Positions 36,190 to 47,126 of a stretch of DNA of 64,000 bases are shown here, in pieces. Numbering within the stretch: position 1 is the first letter of the stretch; the number at the start of each line of letters is the position of its first letter. The DNA is from Schoenoplectus triqueter (Eukaryota > Streptophyta > Magnoliopsida > Poales > Cyperaceae): positions 1-64,000 of the forward strand of contig CAXKVV010000013.1 of the NCBI GenBank assembly GCA_964058805.1, given 5' to 3'. Below the pieces are notes generated by a model, which was not told the origin of the DNA, did not search any database, and saw only the letters and a list, made by a program, of their open reading frames with translations. The translations under genes and the position numbers were made by a program.

Positions 36190-36790
36190 CATGTGTTATG
36201 TGTGGCCCACACTGCCTAATTGCACCAATGGTCAACTGTCATGTGTCAATAGGTGTAGTTTAATATGCTGAGGTGTATTGCTGCTGTGTTGCCATTTGGC
36301 AGGAGTATGCTGAGGTGGCCCTGTCATGGCTTGCCACGTGGCATGCTGGTGGGGCCCACTTGTCAGGTCAGTATGGTTGTGGGACCCACCCAACTGAGAT
36401 GGACTAATAGTGAACTGCCATGTGGCATACAAATTTGAGGTGGCTTCTTTGTGTGCTGCCACTTGGCACCTCTCCTCACTGCTGTGTACCACTCACAGGT
36501 TGCCAAGTGGGAGCAGTGTTGATGTGGTATGTGATGTGGACCAATCAGGTCTTGCCACGTGTCTCTGGATGGTATAACATAGTTGAATAGTGGTCTGCCA
36601 CGTAGCATGGGCTGGGGTGAGGTGGATCATTGGTTGACTGCCACGTGGCACCTTGGTAGGGCCCACTTGTCAGTTAGCTTATGCCAGGGTGGGTCCCATT
36701 TGCTGACGTGGACCAATGGGAGAGTGTCATGTGGCACTCAGCTGCTGAGCTAGCCCAATCAGGGGCTGTCATGTGGCATTGTAATAGTAA
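36190..36790. repeat. Array of TGCCACGTGGCA-like palindromes
   Basis: About a dozen copies of TGCCANNTGGCA variants lie in 600 bases. Exact CACGTG cores are near 36335, 36555 and 36643. They alternate with GGGCCCACTTGTCAG and GACCAATCAGG-like modules. The repeat is GC-richer than its surroundings and lies downstream of the putative TATA box of LTR unit 2. Confidence 0.8.
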
Positions 36791-37189
36791 CTGGGTTTTT
36801 GAATTGGCACTCTTTCTTGTCCCCAAGTTGCACCCAGATAGGTTTTTGTCCCCAAGTTGTACCCAGAGAAGCCTATGATCAAATTTGAGCCCTTGATCTG
36901 CTTATTTAATCTCTTTTATTTTCTCTAAATTTATTTTAATAGCTCCACTTATCCAAAAATTATGAAATTTTCACCAAAAATCCCTAAATTCATGATGATC
37001 ACTCATGTAATTTTTAATTTCACTTTTGCCCCTGCCTCCTTACATCAAAAATTCATTTGCCAAGAAAACCCTATTTTCCTCTTTGAATTAATCCCAGATT
37101 TCAATTATAGCTCAGTGTCTTTGTCAAATAAAATTCTCTTGCAGAAACCACCCTAATTAAACACCAATTAGACTTGTATTGATGCTTAT

Positions 37190-37840
37190 TAGGATTTGAT
37201 TTGACCAACAATTGATTATTTATCAACAATTGATACAAATCCAGACTTGATTAGATGTTTGCAACATTGACACCTGACAAGTCTTGTGAAATTGACTTTC
37301 AATTCATATCCATGAAAGTGATTTGGTCAAAAGTTGATTACTTATCAACAGTTTACCCAAATCTTGGCTTGATCAGGTGGTTGCTCACAGCTTTGGCACC
37401 TGATCAGCCTTGAAGGCGAAATCACATTGAAATTTTTTGTGATTGGCTGTATCAAAATACTAGCTTGGCATTGACACAGTTCTTGTTGTACAAGAATTGT
37501 ACTGCTTCAGCTCTTAGGGTTTACTCTGAGGGTTGATTTTTTAGGGTTTGATCTTGACTCCCTTTATGTTTATCACTGAGGTGTGGGACCCACCTGTCAG
37601 TGAAGAATAATCAGATAGATGACCCTTCAGGAGACCTCTCTCTTGAATCTCTTTAGGGATTAATGCTTAATCCCTGTTCCGATTTGTTCAGATTTAGTGG
37701 ATAGGCTAGGTTTAGGCTGTTGAAGTTGCTCATGCGGGACTATCAGTTGGGTCTCGCTTGTCAGAGGAAAACAATTACATGGATGACACCTCAAGAGATC
37801 TCTTTCTCTCTCCTGAATCTCTTGAGTGTCATCCACCTCG
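37190..37840. repeat. Two imperfect internal duplications near the 3' end of LTR unit 2
   Basis: TTGATCAGGTGGTTGC...CACCTGATCAGCCTTG (about 37368-37414) repeats an earlier TTGATTAGATGTTTGC...CACCTGACAAGTCTTG. A GGATGACACCTCAAGAGATC module near 37780 repeats one near 37615. Confidence 0.6.
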
Positions 37841-38060
37841 AATGGACAGTAGATGGTGGGGTATTTATACCCTTGTTTTGTATCTATGATTTCCTTGTGG
37901 GACAAATAAACTTATTCCGGAGTTCAGCAGCGACTTTTTCTGGCTAGTGGACCCTCTCTCTTGCCTCTCTCTTTTCTTATGATTTATCACTGATAATTGA
38001 TATTTATCCTTAATTATTCAGCTATTTTATCTTTGAGATTTTTCAAGGGTAAACACATCT

Positions 38061-38450
38061 ATAACTAACTTTTTATTTTGATAAAAAAAATACATCAATC
38101 TACATGAATGAGTCGGATAAATAAGTCAAATATTTATATAAGTGACTCAGGTATTTATATAAGTGGGTCAGGTATTTAGATATGTGACTCAAGTATTTAG
38201 ATATGCGAGTTAGGTATTTAGATATGAGATTTAGGTATTTAGATATATAGATATGTGACTTGATTCTGTAGTAAAAAAATAGCAAGAGAGAGAGAGAAAA
38301 AGAGTTTCGAAAAATAAAGTCACACGAGAGAAAAAAAGTTTTGAAAAATAAACATCACATGAGTTGTACGAAAAAACACATGTGATAGATGAGAGAGAAG
38401 AAAAATCTCGAAAAATGAAAAAGAAATTGAGTATCACACACACACACACA

Positions 38451-38510
<60 letters not shown>

Positions 38511-38565
38511 AGATATTTTGATAGATGAACTAGATATTTAAATATATGAACTAGGTATTTAGATA
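38061..38565. repeat. Repeat X, copy 2, right part with foldback minisatellite and (AC)n(AT)n
   Basis: Continues the sequence broken at 30846. It holds the 21-bp unit in AGGTATTTAGATATGTGACT orientation (38110-38265), an (AC)n run (38437-38449) and an (AT)n run (38454-38507). Inverted GAACTAGGTATTTAGAT units follow. The foldback architecture matches 28700-29205. Confidence 0.75.
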
Positions 38566-40004
38566 ATCAATGTTTTAAATAGTGTGTTATAGCGGCAATA
38601 TAGTGTTTTTCAAACCCATATGCTATTCTATGCACCTACATTGCATTATAGCGGTGATAGCGGATCACCATTGTATGTAGCGGCAATAAAGCGCGATGTA
38701 TGGAGAGTTGTATAAGAAAATACGTAGGGAATTTTTCTAGTGGGCGGAGACTTGAGAGATATCTCTATACAGATATATGATTTTGGGTGTTTGAAATCTC
38801 AAACAAGAAGTTTGGCTTGGAATATGATTTAGATGATATTTAGGTCCTAAGCGGTAAGTGCCATGTACTGTTTACGAGAATCAAAATAATTCGAAGAAAA
38901 TATGGTATTAAAAAATTTTATATCCAGAAAAAAAGTTTGAGGGCCCGAAATATTAATTCTTATCATACGTGAATTTTTTTTCTTCTGATTATAAAAAAAA
39001 ATTGGAGGGCTTCTACAATTCGCCGTGAACAATAAGGTGTTGCTCCTTTCAAAGCGAACCAGTCTGACTTATCCTTCCTATAGGCAGCCTCTTACACATT
39101 ATCAACTCATAGGTAGCTGGGCTTAGCCTTACCACCTTATAGCACTTTACCTTGCGTGAAATAAAAACACTTGCCCAAGACAAAGTGAAAAAAAGCCCTT
39201 TCTAGATCTATTCATTATTCAAATAGGATAAGCAAGAGAAAAAAAAATACAATTTGAATAGAGAATCTCTGCTAACATCAATCACTTATATAGTATAAAT
39301 TTTATTAATTTTTATGTCAGAAGCTTCTATTAGAAATTTTCAAATTCACCATGCATACTTAAAAAAACTTCATCTAAAAAATTTAGAAAAATAATTAAGA
39401 ATTCGAATGATCAAAAGCTCTTTAATGATACTCATTGCTTATATAGTATAGATTCTATTGATATATAGTATATATTCTATTGATTTTGATGTCAATAATT
39501 CCTATCAGAAATTCTTAAATTCATCATATATACATAGAAAAATCTATTTAAATAATTTAGAGAAATAGTTGAGAGTTTAAATGATCCTCTTTAATGATAC
39601 CCATCACTTATATATTAATTTAATTTTTTTAGTTGTCAAAAAAAATAATAAATACTCATACGAGATTCCGATAAAAGATAAAAAATTGTGCAGGCATGTC
39701 ATATGTTTTTACTAGGTGCATACCACCAGAGATGTTGTTTAAGTTTTTATACATTCCATGCAACTAGAAACCATAAAAATAGGAACCTGTTTGAATTTTA
39801 TTCCTTCCCTCCTACATAAGACGCACACACAAAAAGAGAGAAGCAACAGTCCTTATCCCTTGTTTCTTTTTACAATTTTTGAATCGTTCAGGGACTATTG
39901 TACAACAAGAAATTTCTTTTAATACCTCTTTGAACAATTCAGAATGTTCAATAATTAGAAAAAAAATATATATTTTTAGTGTTTCAAATTTGAAACAAAG
40001 ATGC
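38566..40004. other. Intergenic DNA
   Basis: The start (38566-38710) resembles a common TTTTAAATAG...TATAGCGG-type repeat. A tandem repeat lies at 39275-39620. No coding region recognised. Confidence 0.4.
39275..39620. repeat. Imperfect tandem repeat, about 150-165-bp units
   Basis: TCACTTATATAGTATA starts near 39282, 39433 and 39603 (partial), each followed by ATTCTATTGAT and GTCARWAGCTTCTATTAGAA-like segments. Two full units and one partial. Confidence 0.7.
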
Positions 40005-40017
40005 TCCGAAAAAGAGA

Positions 40018-40248
40018 GATGCATGCTTTGCTTGAAACAAAGAAGCTCCGAAATTTAATTTTGAAGGATGAGAAATAAAATTTTTGGGTGATGGACTCTT
40101 TTCTTGCTGTGAAATGTGAAGCATTCTCCTACAACGTAGGTCAGGATAGCCGATATGAGAAAGCGTTTGTCGTGTTGACGACCAAGGCAACAGTGTAGCA
40201 GCTATCATGTGGGCATGTGGTCTGGCCGCCTGGCTCATAGGTGGTAAA
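40018..40248. pseudogene. Relic of an NLR 3' flank (third cluster copy)
   Basis: Aligns with 12062-12295 and 53369-53600, the DNA just past the stop codons of the two NLR genes. Shared landmarks are GCTTGAAACAAAGAAGCTC, AATTTAATTTTGAAG, CAACAGTG, AGCA and GGTCTGGCCGCCTGGCTCA. Divergence is clearly higher than between copies A and B. No NB-ARC or LRR coding DNA adjoins it. It is either a remnant of an older NLR copy or a dispersed repeat that happens to lie 3' of both genes. Confidence 0.65.
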
Positions 40249-40259
40249 TACCTGATTAA

Positions 40260-40440
40260 TTTATGATGTTTGATATTTTTTATCTAAATATTTAGTTCAT
40301 TTGTTTAAATATTTGATTCGCTTTTGTAAATAACTAGTTCACTTATCTAAATACTTAGTTCACCTATTTAAATACAAAACTCACCTATCTAAATATCTAG
40401 TTCACTATCTAAATATTTAGTTCAGTTATCGAAGTATCTT
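40260..40440. repeat. 21-bp TATCTAAATA minisatellite fragment
   Basis: About eight degenerate copies of CACCTATCTAAATAYTTAGTT, the same unit as at 29035 and 59040. It ends at the (AT)n tract 40448-40485. Confidence 0.8.
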
Positions 40441-40445
40441 GTTCA

Positions 40446-40487
<42 letters not shown>

Positions 40488-40489
40488 TA

Positions 40490-40885
40490 AATTTAGCGGG
40501 CTCTTAAGCTCAATGAGACCTTCCATGAACTTAACTCAAAAAATATATCAAATCATCTATAAATTTAAATTTATCATGCTCATTAAAAAAAATTATATGA
40601 AAATCTTATAGGATATAAAAAATTTAGGGTGTTTCGAGATTTCTAAGTCATCGTTTTAATTTTTAAAAATATTATATAAATATTAAATATTATTATTTTT
40701 AGAGCTGATTTTTTAAAAATAAAAAATGAATACATAGAAAACTCAAAATTTCTCAAATTTTTGCACCCCACAAGATTTTCATATGAAGAATTTAATGAGC
40801 ATGATAAATCAAAATTTTGATATAATTTGATATATTTTTTGAGTTAAACTCATGAAGATCTATGTGAGTTTAAGAGCGCACTAGA
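40490..40885. mobile_element. Long-inverted-repeat MITE beside (TA)n, family 1
   Basis: GAACTTAACTCAAAAAATAT at the left pairs with ATATTTTTTGAGTTAAACTC at the right, and the pairing continues over about 110 bases per arm. The left end adjoins the (AT)n tract 40448-40485. A relative lies at 50448-50822. No coding. Confidence 0.75.
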
Positions 40886-40889
40886 TAGA

Positions 40890-41268
40890 ACGTTTGTATT
40901 TCAGTCGATATATAAACGGATAAAAAATTATATTTTAAAATCCCAAAAATTTTATTTATGGTTTTCATTAAATTTTTCATATGAAAACGTTGTGGAATAC
41001 AAAAATTTAGAGTTTTTTGAGTTTTTTAAGCCACTCTTTTGAATTTAAAAAAAACAGCTCGAAAAATAATAATAAATATTTAATGTTTGTGTTGTTTTTT
41101 CAAAAATTTAAAAGAGAGACTTATAAAACTCAAAACATTCTAAATTTTTATATTACATAAAGTTTTGATATGAAGAATTTAATGGAAATCATAAATTAAA
41201 ATTTTTGAGATTTAAAATATAGATTTTTAATCTGTTTATACATTGGCTGAAATGCAGACGTTTTCATA
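40890..41268. mobile_element. Long-inverted-repeat MITE, family 2
   Basis: GTTTGTATTTCAGTCGATAT (left) is the imperfect complement of TACATTGGCTGAAATGCAGAC (right). The arms extend about 100 bases through ATTTTAAAATC / GATTTAAAAT. A second member follows at 41305-41635. Confidence 0.7.
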
Positions 41269-41304
41269 ATTGTCTCTATATATATATAGACGTGGACATT
41301 GTAA

Positions 41305-41635
41305 AAATATTTGTATTTCAGTCGAAATACAAACGAAACAAAAAATATATTTCAAAGTCTCAAAAATTTTAATTTATAATTTTTATTAATTTATTATATG
41401 AAAACTTTATGGGGTACAAAAATTTAGAGTGTTTTGAGTTTTTTTAACCACTCTTTTGAATTTTTGAAAAAAACAGATCTAAAAAATAAATATTCAATGT
41501 TTGTGCTCTTTTTTTAAATTCAAAAGAAAAACTCAAAATACTCTGATTTTTTCATCCCACAAGATTTTCATATAAAAAATTTAATGAAAATCATAAATTA
41601 AATTTTTTGAGATTTTAAATTATATTTTTTGACGC
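41305..41635. mobile_element. Long-inverted-repeat MITE, family 2, second copy
   Basis: TTTGTATTTCAGTCGAAATA and AAAAAATATATTTCAAAGTC at the left pair with GAGATTTTAAATTATATTTT and GCGTTTGTGTTC at the right. It adjoins a short (TA)n tract (41278-41289). Confidence 0.65.
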
Positions 41636-41639
41636 GTTT

Positions 41640-42999
41640 GTGTTCACTCCTGAAAATTCAAGGAATTAAAAAAAAAGTAGTGTGGCCCAATAAATTTAAA
41701 AATTTAAGGAGAAATTTTAAAAATATGAAGAGGCTTAATTGAAGTGTAGAAGCACGAACGAAAAAGAAGAATCATAGAAATGTTCAAAAATTGATATTCT
41801 TAAGAAAATAATTAAATGTCAAACCCCTAAAAATTCAAATTAAAAATATTTTCGAAACCTAAAATCTAAAAAACACAAATTTTATGGTAAAAACAAATTC
41901 TCCATAAAATTCTGAAAATTTTCATATTTTACTTGATATTTTTGGAGTTACTTGATATTTTACTTGATATTATGTTGTACAATTTTATATGAACCATTTC
42001 TCTATTTTTAAATAAAAAGAAATTGAAAAGTAAATATTATATATAATATAATATATGTTTGTCAATTTATCTATTTTAATTAATAAGAACAATAATAATA
42101 AATATATATATATAAAGTGTATATTAATCAATTTTTCTATTTATTTTAATTCATAGTTGTATTTTTTTTAATTTCATTATAATTGTAAATGTAATCGAAA
42201 TGAAATAAATAAAATGAATTATTGACTTGAACTTATAATTGTCTGTGTATTATTTATTTTATTTTATGAATTTATGTCATTTACCAAACTTGCACAATCG
42301 AATCCTTTAACTCCAAAACTTAATGAAAATATGATAAAAATAATAAATAATTATGAAGATGGTTTCATAATCAAACTCAAATAGAATAAAAATGGATTAA
42401 ATGATAAACACATTAAAATAGATAATTAATCAAAATAATGAATCCCGAATGAAAATTAAAAAAAATGTATAAAAGTGATTAAAACGACAAACACAATAAA
42501 ATGAATAAAAATATGATTTATAAATTTCTGACATCCTATAAATACAACAGAAATATTGTCAAAATTTTTATGAAAAACGACGCTAGACCCGAACGGACAT
42601 TAATCGAAACTCTATTTATAAATTAAATATCAATTATAAAATAAATCACATTAGAACTAATAAATATTTAATTTAAATTAATAACAGATGATGTAGTCAA
42701 CTCGGATCCACTCGTAGAGTATGAGGCCGATCCCTACCTCGTATACGCAGATGTCAATCCCGAGATGGTCGTGCTGCCTCCAGAGTAGAGCGGCTACATG
42801 ATCCTCACCAGCGCTCTCAGTCTGAGGTTGCCTTATATAACCAAACCAACGGGTTACGTACGATGATTCGATTGGCCCGTGAGACCCCTTGGTCTGTATA
42901 TATATTGTGCACCTCTGCCTATCGGTCATTCACCGATCTCGTCTCTTGACGGGATCGATAGTGCCACGAGTGTTTTCTATTTGATCAATATTAAATTTA
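41640..42999. other. Intergenic DNA with a GC-richer patch
   Basis: Mostly AT-rich without structure. 42690-42960 is GC-richer and holds an 83-codon frame on the minus strand (42678-42929) and a broken one on the plus strand. Neither resembles a family I can name. It may be part of a decayed retroelement together with 43.0-46.3 kb. Confidence 0.35.
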
Positions 43000-45900
43000 T
43001 TATTATTCAGTACATGACTTTCAGTGTTTAGTGTGGGCGGGCATATTCAAGTCTGAATTTTATTATATTATATTATATTATTTATTTGGCCAACTTATTT
43101 GAGTTATTAGTACGTCCGAATGACTTTCTCCTTTGGTCCCTGGTTGGTACAGAGAAAGTCGTGAGCTCTCCTTTGGCCCCTGGTCGGTACAAAAAGTCTC
43201 TCAGTTGTTATTATAGCAATTTTGTCATTCACGGATAGTTATCTCCTTTTGGCGATATGATAACGGAAGTCATACCTTAATCCATTTGATTTATATTGTG
43301 AGGTAGATTACCTGATTCAACAGATCAGAGTACGTGCTTTCTAGTCATTCAATCTCCTAAGGAATTATCGTCTCGGGAGCTCGAATTGTCCGTTTATGCG
43401 GCGGCGTCGCTGCATAAACATAAAGTTATAAGTTAATAAGTTGGGCCCTGGTAGTGCCCGCTTAGGCAAGACTCAAGTTAGTAAGTTGGGACCTAGTTGT
43501 GAAACCGTGTAAAACCCAAAGACTAAACTAAACTTTAAAGAAAATATAAAGAATTTAATTTCAAACCAAATAAACAATACCAAATAATCAATTTAAATTA
43601 TGAAAAAAAAATCTTTGAAAATTTAAAGTGTAAAATTATATATAACATCAAATTAATGAAATCCATCTTTGTGATTTAATTTAAATATTATAAATTAACT
43701 AATTAATTAAAATTTAGATAATCAAATCATCTCAAAATAAATTAATGAATACAATTTAAGTTTTGAAAATTTATTCTTCACGTTTGAGATCATAAGAATG
43801 ACCACATGAAAATGATCGTACAAAATCTGACATAAAAATCTCTCTTTTTCTTCCTCTCACCCTCTCCCATCACCTCACTCACCCTCACTAAGCCCCTTTT
43901 GACTATTTCACTATTATTCCTTGTCAAGTGCAGAACCCTTTTCCCCCTCTAAAAAAATTTGATCTCGTAGAGGTGGTAGAACTGACCCGATCTGAAAAAT
44001 TTGTCCGACCTTTCCGGATCCGAACTCAACCCAACCCAACTCGAGATCAAATGACCTTAAATTCAATCAAAATCTATTTAAAATATGAAAAAACACATAT
44101 AAATTGATCCGATCTGATTTCTTCCAAAAAGTCAAATTGACCTGATCTGTCCTACCCGAATCCGAACCCAACCTGACCTGTCCAATTACCACCTCTCTCG
44201 CTCATGCCTCCTCCGTGCTATCACCCTTGTTGAGCCCCACCTCCGCCCTCTCTTTGTCGCATCGGCCCCTTACAACCCAGAATCGATCACCCCTCTCCAC
44301 TGTCGATCGCCCTCGATCCACCGTATAACCTATCCGACCACCCATTGCACGAGGTGAGCATGGCGCTGGAATCACCTGGCTCCTCTAATTTTGGAATAAA
44401 TTATTTTATTTAGGATAATTAAGATTTAATAAGTAATAATATTAATTAAGTATCTTTAATCGTGTTATAGAAATAATTTAATTATAGTATCCTTAACTAT
44501 TTCCTAGAATATTTATGTATATATGAGATATTAATTATAGAATATTTTATCAAAGTACTTATGTAGGTAATTAGTAATGTATTAATTAAGACTAACTAAT
44601 TTAATTATAATATAGTAATTAATAAATTACTAATTATACATATAACTTAATATGAATACTTAAGATATAATTACAAAAAAAATTTAACCAGGAGGTGATA
44701 TAATATTTATAAAAATGATTTTTAGCCGGATTGATATACTGAGCACGTTAAGTTTAATTAAGTTATAATTAAATTAAATTAAAATTAAAATATGTATATA
44801 TACATAAATTTTTATTATTAGCATGTCATTAAGAAACTCAAGAAGGATTATAAATTAAAAATGTATATCCAAATTTGGTGTGGGGAGAGAGATAATACCG
44901 GTTCAAATTCATAATGAAAACATTTCTAATTATTATTAAAGAGCTATACCGTGATTATTATAATTATAATGGTTGACTTTATTTATGTCGGTGACTATTT
45001 TGTCAATTTATATTTATTTGTGATTGATTCATTTCATTTCATATTATTTTCGGATAGTCTCATTCAATTTGAATTATAGATGTATTGATAAAAATCGAGC
45101 CGTTATTCATTTTTATTATGGTAAGGGACTGAGCGAGATAAATTAGGGATAATTTGATAGTGAATGATGTTATCTTCTATAGAGCATGGGTTGAGATCGG
45201 TTTTTTTCTGAAAAGAATTTATCCCGTATGGTTATTCGTGTGATATGTGAGTTTGACCCTGTACTATTATATTATAATATTTAGAATTATTCATTTTTGG
45301 GTTCATCCTTGATAATAATTACCATGATATTCATGTATTGTATTTTTATAAACTTTTTCATGTTTTTATACCATATTCAATACATAATTAAATCAATTTA
45401 AATATTTAAACTAAAATTTTACGTACTTACATATTGCTATTATATTTGTTATAAAATAAAATTTTAATGGTTTTAAGTCTAACCTTGGAGATTTATAATA
45501 TCTTGGTGCTGGACTTAAAATTGCACTGAATGACTTATCACTCACGTTTCCACGATGGTTGTAGGGTGCAGGTTTGGAGCTAGATGACAGCCAGTGAGGA
45601 TCGGTTTTAGGAGATGTCCATGATTTTACTGTCGTTGTATTATATATCCATTAGAGTTATTAGGTAGTTATATTTAATTTTTAGATGTCCTTTCGGTACC
45701 ATCTTGTTTTGTATTATTTATTATTTTTACTTCCACAAATCTATGATGTTCATTTATTTATTCTAACATGTATAAATGGATTTTTATTCTTTTATTGAGA
45801 TAAATGAATGATTTATGTATTTTTTGAGCATTATGTGTACGCGCGTCTTCGCGTACACGTGGCGACTCTCATCCTCGAGCAATATTCTTTTTGGTTCGTG

Positions 45901-46440
45901 GTGTGACACTGGTAGTGCCCATTTGAGATGAATCTGGTAATTTGCAAACTTGGATTTCATTACGGGTGTTTCTTTCTCGTATTTATATGTTTATCTTATA
46001 TTATTTTCATAAATTTTATATTTTGGGTTTTCTTATCATTTCATGTCATCGCATATTAGCGAATTTCTCAAAAAGTGTATAAAAATATATTTATATTCAT
46101 AAATAAATATTATATTGCATTTAAAACACTAGTGTCAGTATTTGGGTTCAGTCTAGGAAAGAATATTAAATCTTAAGTCTGGATCTAAATCTGTACTGAG
46201 TAATTTTTAAATTATTCACGTTTTCACGGTGACTGTAGGATCCATATTTTTTTAGGCGTGAGATTTTCTTAGAGAGAGTGCTATGAGCAGTTCTGCGTGA
46301 TGACAGAGGTATTTCACCGTATCAGCATTATGAGATGGGTAGTTTTGGTTATGACTCCTCGAGTTATCGGGTTTTAGTTTTCTTTCTTTTGAGTTTTTTT
46401 GAGAGATTTTGCTGCTCATTCTGATGGAAGCAGCCCGCCG
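43000..46440. other. Possible decayed LTR retroelement region
   Basis: CTCCTTTGGYCCCTGGTYGGTACA is repeated at 43129 and 43160. CCTGGTAGTGCCC (43447) recurs as ACTGGTAGTGCCC (45908). TCACGTTTYCACGRTGRYTGTAGG occurs at 45542 and 46217. GTACACGTGGCGACTCTC (45855) resembles the sequence that often follows plant Ty3-type LTRs. No protein remnant was found, and boundaries are not defined. Confidence 0.35.
43968..44196. mobile_element. Small hAT-type MITE (GAGGTGGTA ends)
   Basis: Starts TAGAGGTGGTAGA and ends AATTACCACCTCT. The interior is full of GACCCGAT / CCGAACCCAACC motifs. A related element with AAAGGTGGCA / TGCCACCTCT ends lies at 60524-60821. No clear target-site duplication. Confidence 0.6.
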
Positions 46441-46456
46441 ATGTAGGTGTTGCATT

Positions 46457-47118
46457 TAGGGCTGCAAACGAGTCGAGTCGAGTCGAGCTGGGCTTAACTC
46501 AAGCTCGGCTCATGAAAATTCGAGTCGAGCCGAGCCGAGCTCGTGAAACGCTTTGAGCTGAAAAAGCTAGCTCAAACTCAGCTCGTTACTATTCGAGCTA
46601 GCTCACGAGCTGGCTCACGAGCCAATGCATGTGTGTTAACTCAATTTGATATTTAGATTTAATACATCTACAAACTATAAGGTTAATACATCTAGAAAAT
46701 TGGTATGAGAATTGGTACAAAATTGGTATATCAACAAAGTATATTTTCAATGACATCTTCGCTGCATTAATTTGAATGGATGAATCAACAAAAAAAACTA
46801 TCGAGTCAGATATACGAATCTAATTATGAGCAAGTAAGAGACGTCTTTAAGCCGCTGACATTGTGAGATGGTGAGAGATGATGAGAGAGGGGTTATCGGA
46901 TTAGAGTTCGGCAAAAAAATATATAAAAATGAATTTTTATTCGAGCTGAGTCGAGCCACGAGCTGAGCCGACCCCAACTCAAACTCGGCTCATTTCACTA
47001 CCGAGCCAGATTAGCTCGAGTCAAATTAGCTCGAGTCATTTTAGCTCGAGCCAGATTAGCTCGAGCCCGAGCTAAGCCCGAGCCGAGCCACGAGCCCGAG
47101 CTTTTTTGTGCAGCCCTA
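46457..47118. mobile_element. hAT-type non-autonomous element with perfect 8-bp duplication
   Basis: 662 bp, TAGGGCTGCA at the left and TGCAGCCCTA at the right, flanked on both sides by GTTGCATT (46449-46456 and 47119-47126). Subterminal DNA is packed with GAGTCGAGCCGAGC / GCTCGAGC motifs on both strands. No transposase. The motif style matches the ends of the 2.2-kb element at 16760-19004, so both may use the same transposase. Confidence 0.92.
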
Positions 47119-47126
47119 GTTGCATT

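Larger units (their letters stand above)
30847..38055. mobile_element. Giant LTR-type unit 2 (solo LTR or non-autonomous LTR element, 7.2 kb)
   Basis: Starts TGTGCGACCC and ends AAGGGTAAACA, as unit 1 does. It is flanked by CATCT at 30842-30846 and 38056-38060, a perfect 5-bp duplication. Removing the unit restores repeat X (compare 28670-28700), which confirms a clean insertion. No retroviral-type protein remnant and no internal copy of the termini were seen. Much of the excess over unit 1 is tandem repeats (31.2-31.8, 32.2-33.35, 34.4-34.9 and 36.2-36.8 kb). TTTATATAGGC at 35016 mirrors unit 1. Confidence 0.8.

Noticed and set aside
42678..42929. 83-codon minus-strand frame in a GC-richer patch; considered a plant-mobile-domain or gag remnant
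   Set aside because: I could not match any diagnostic motif, and the opposite strand is equally open; no function assigned.
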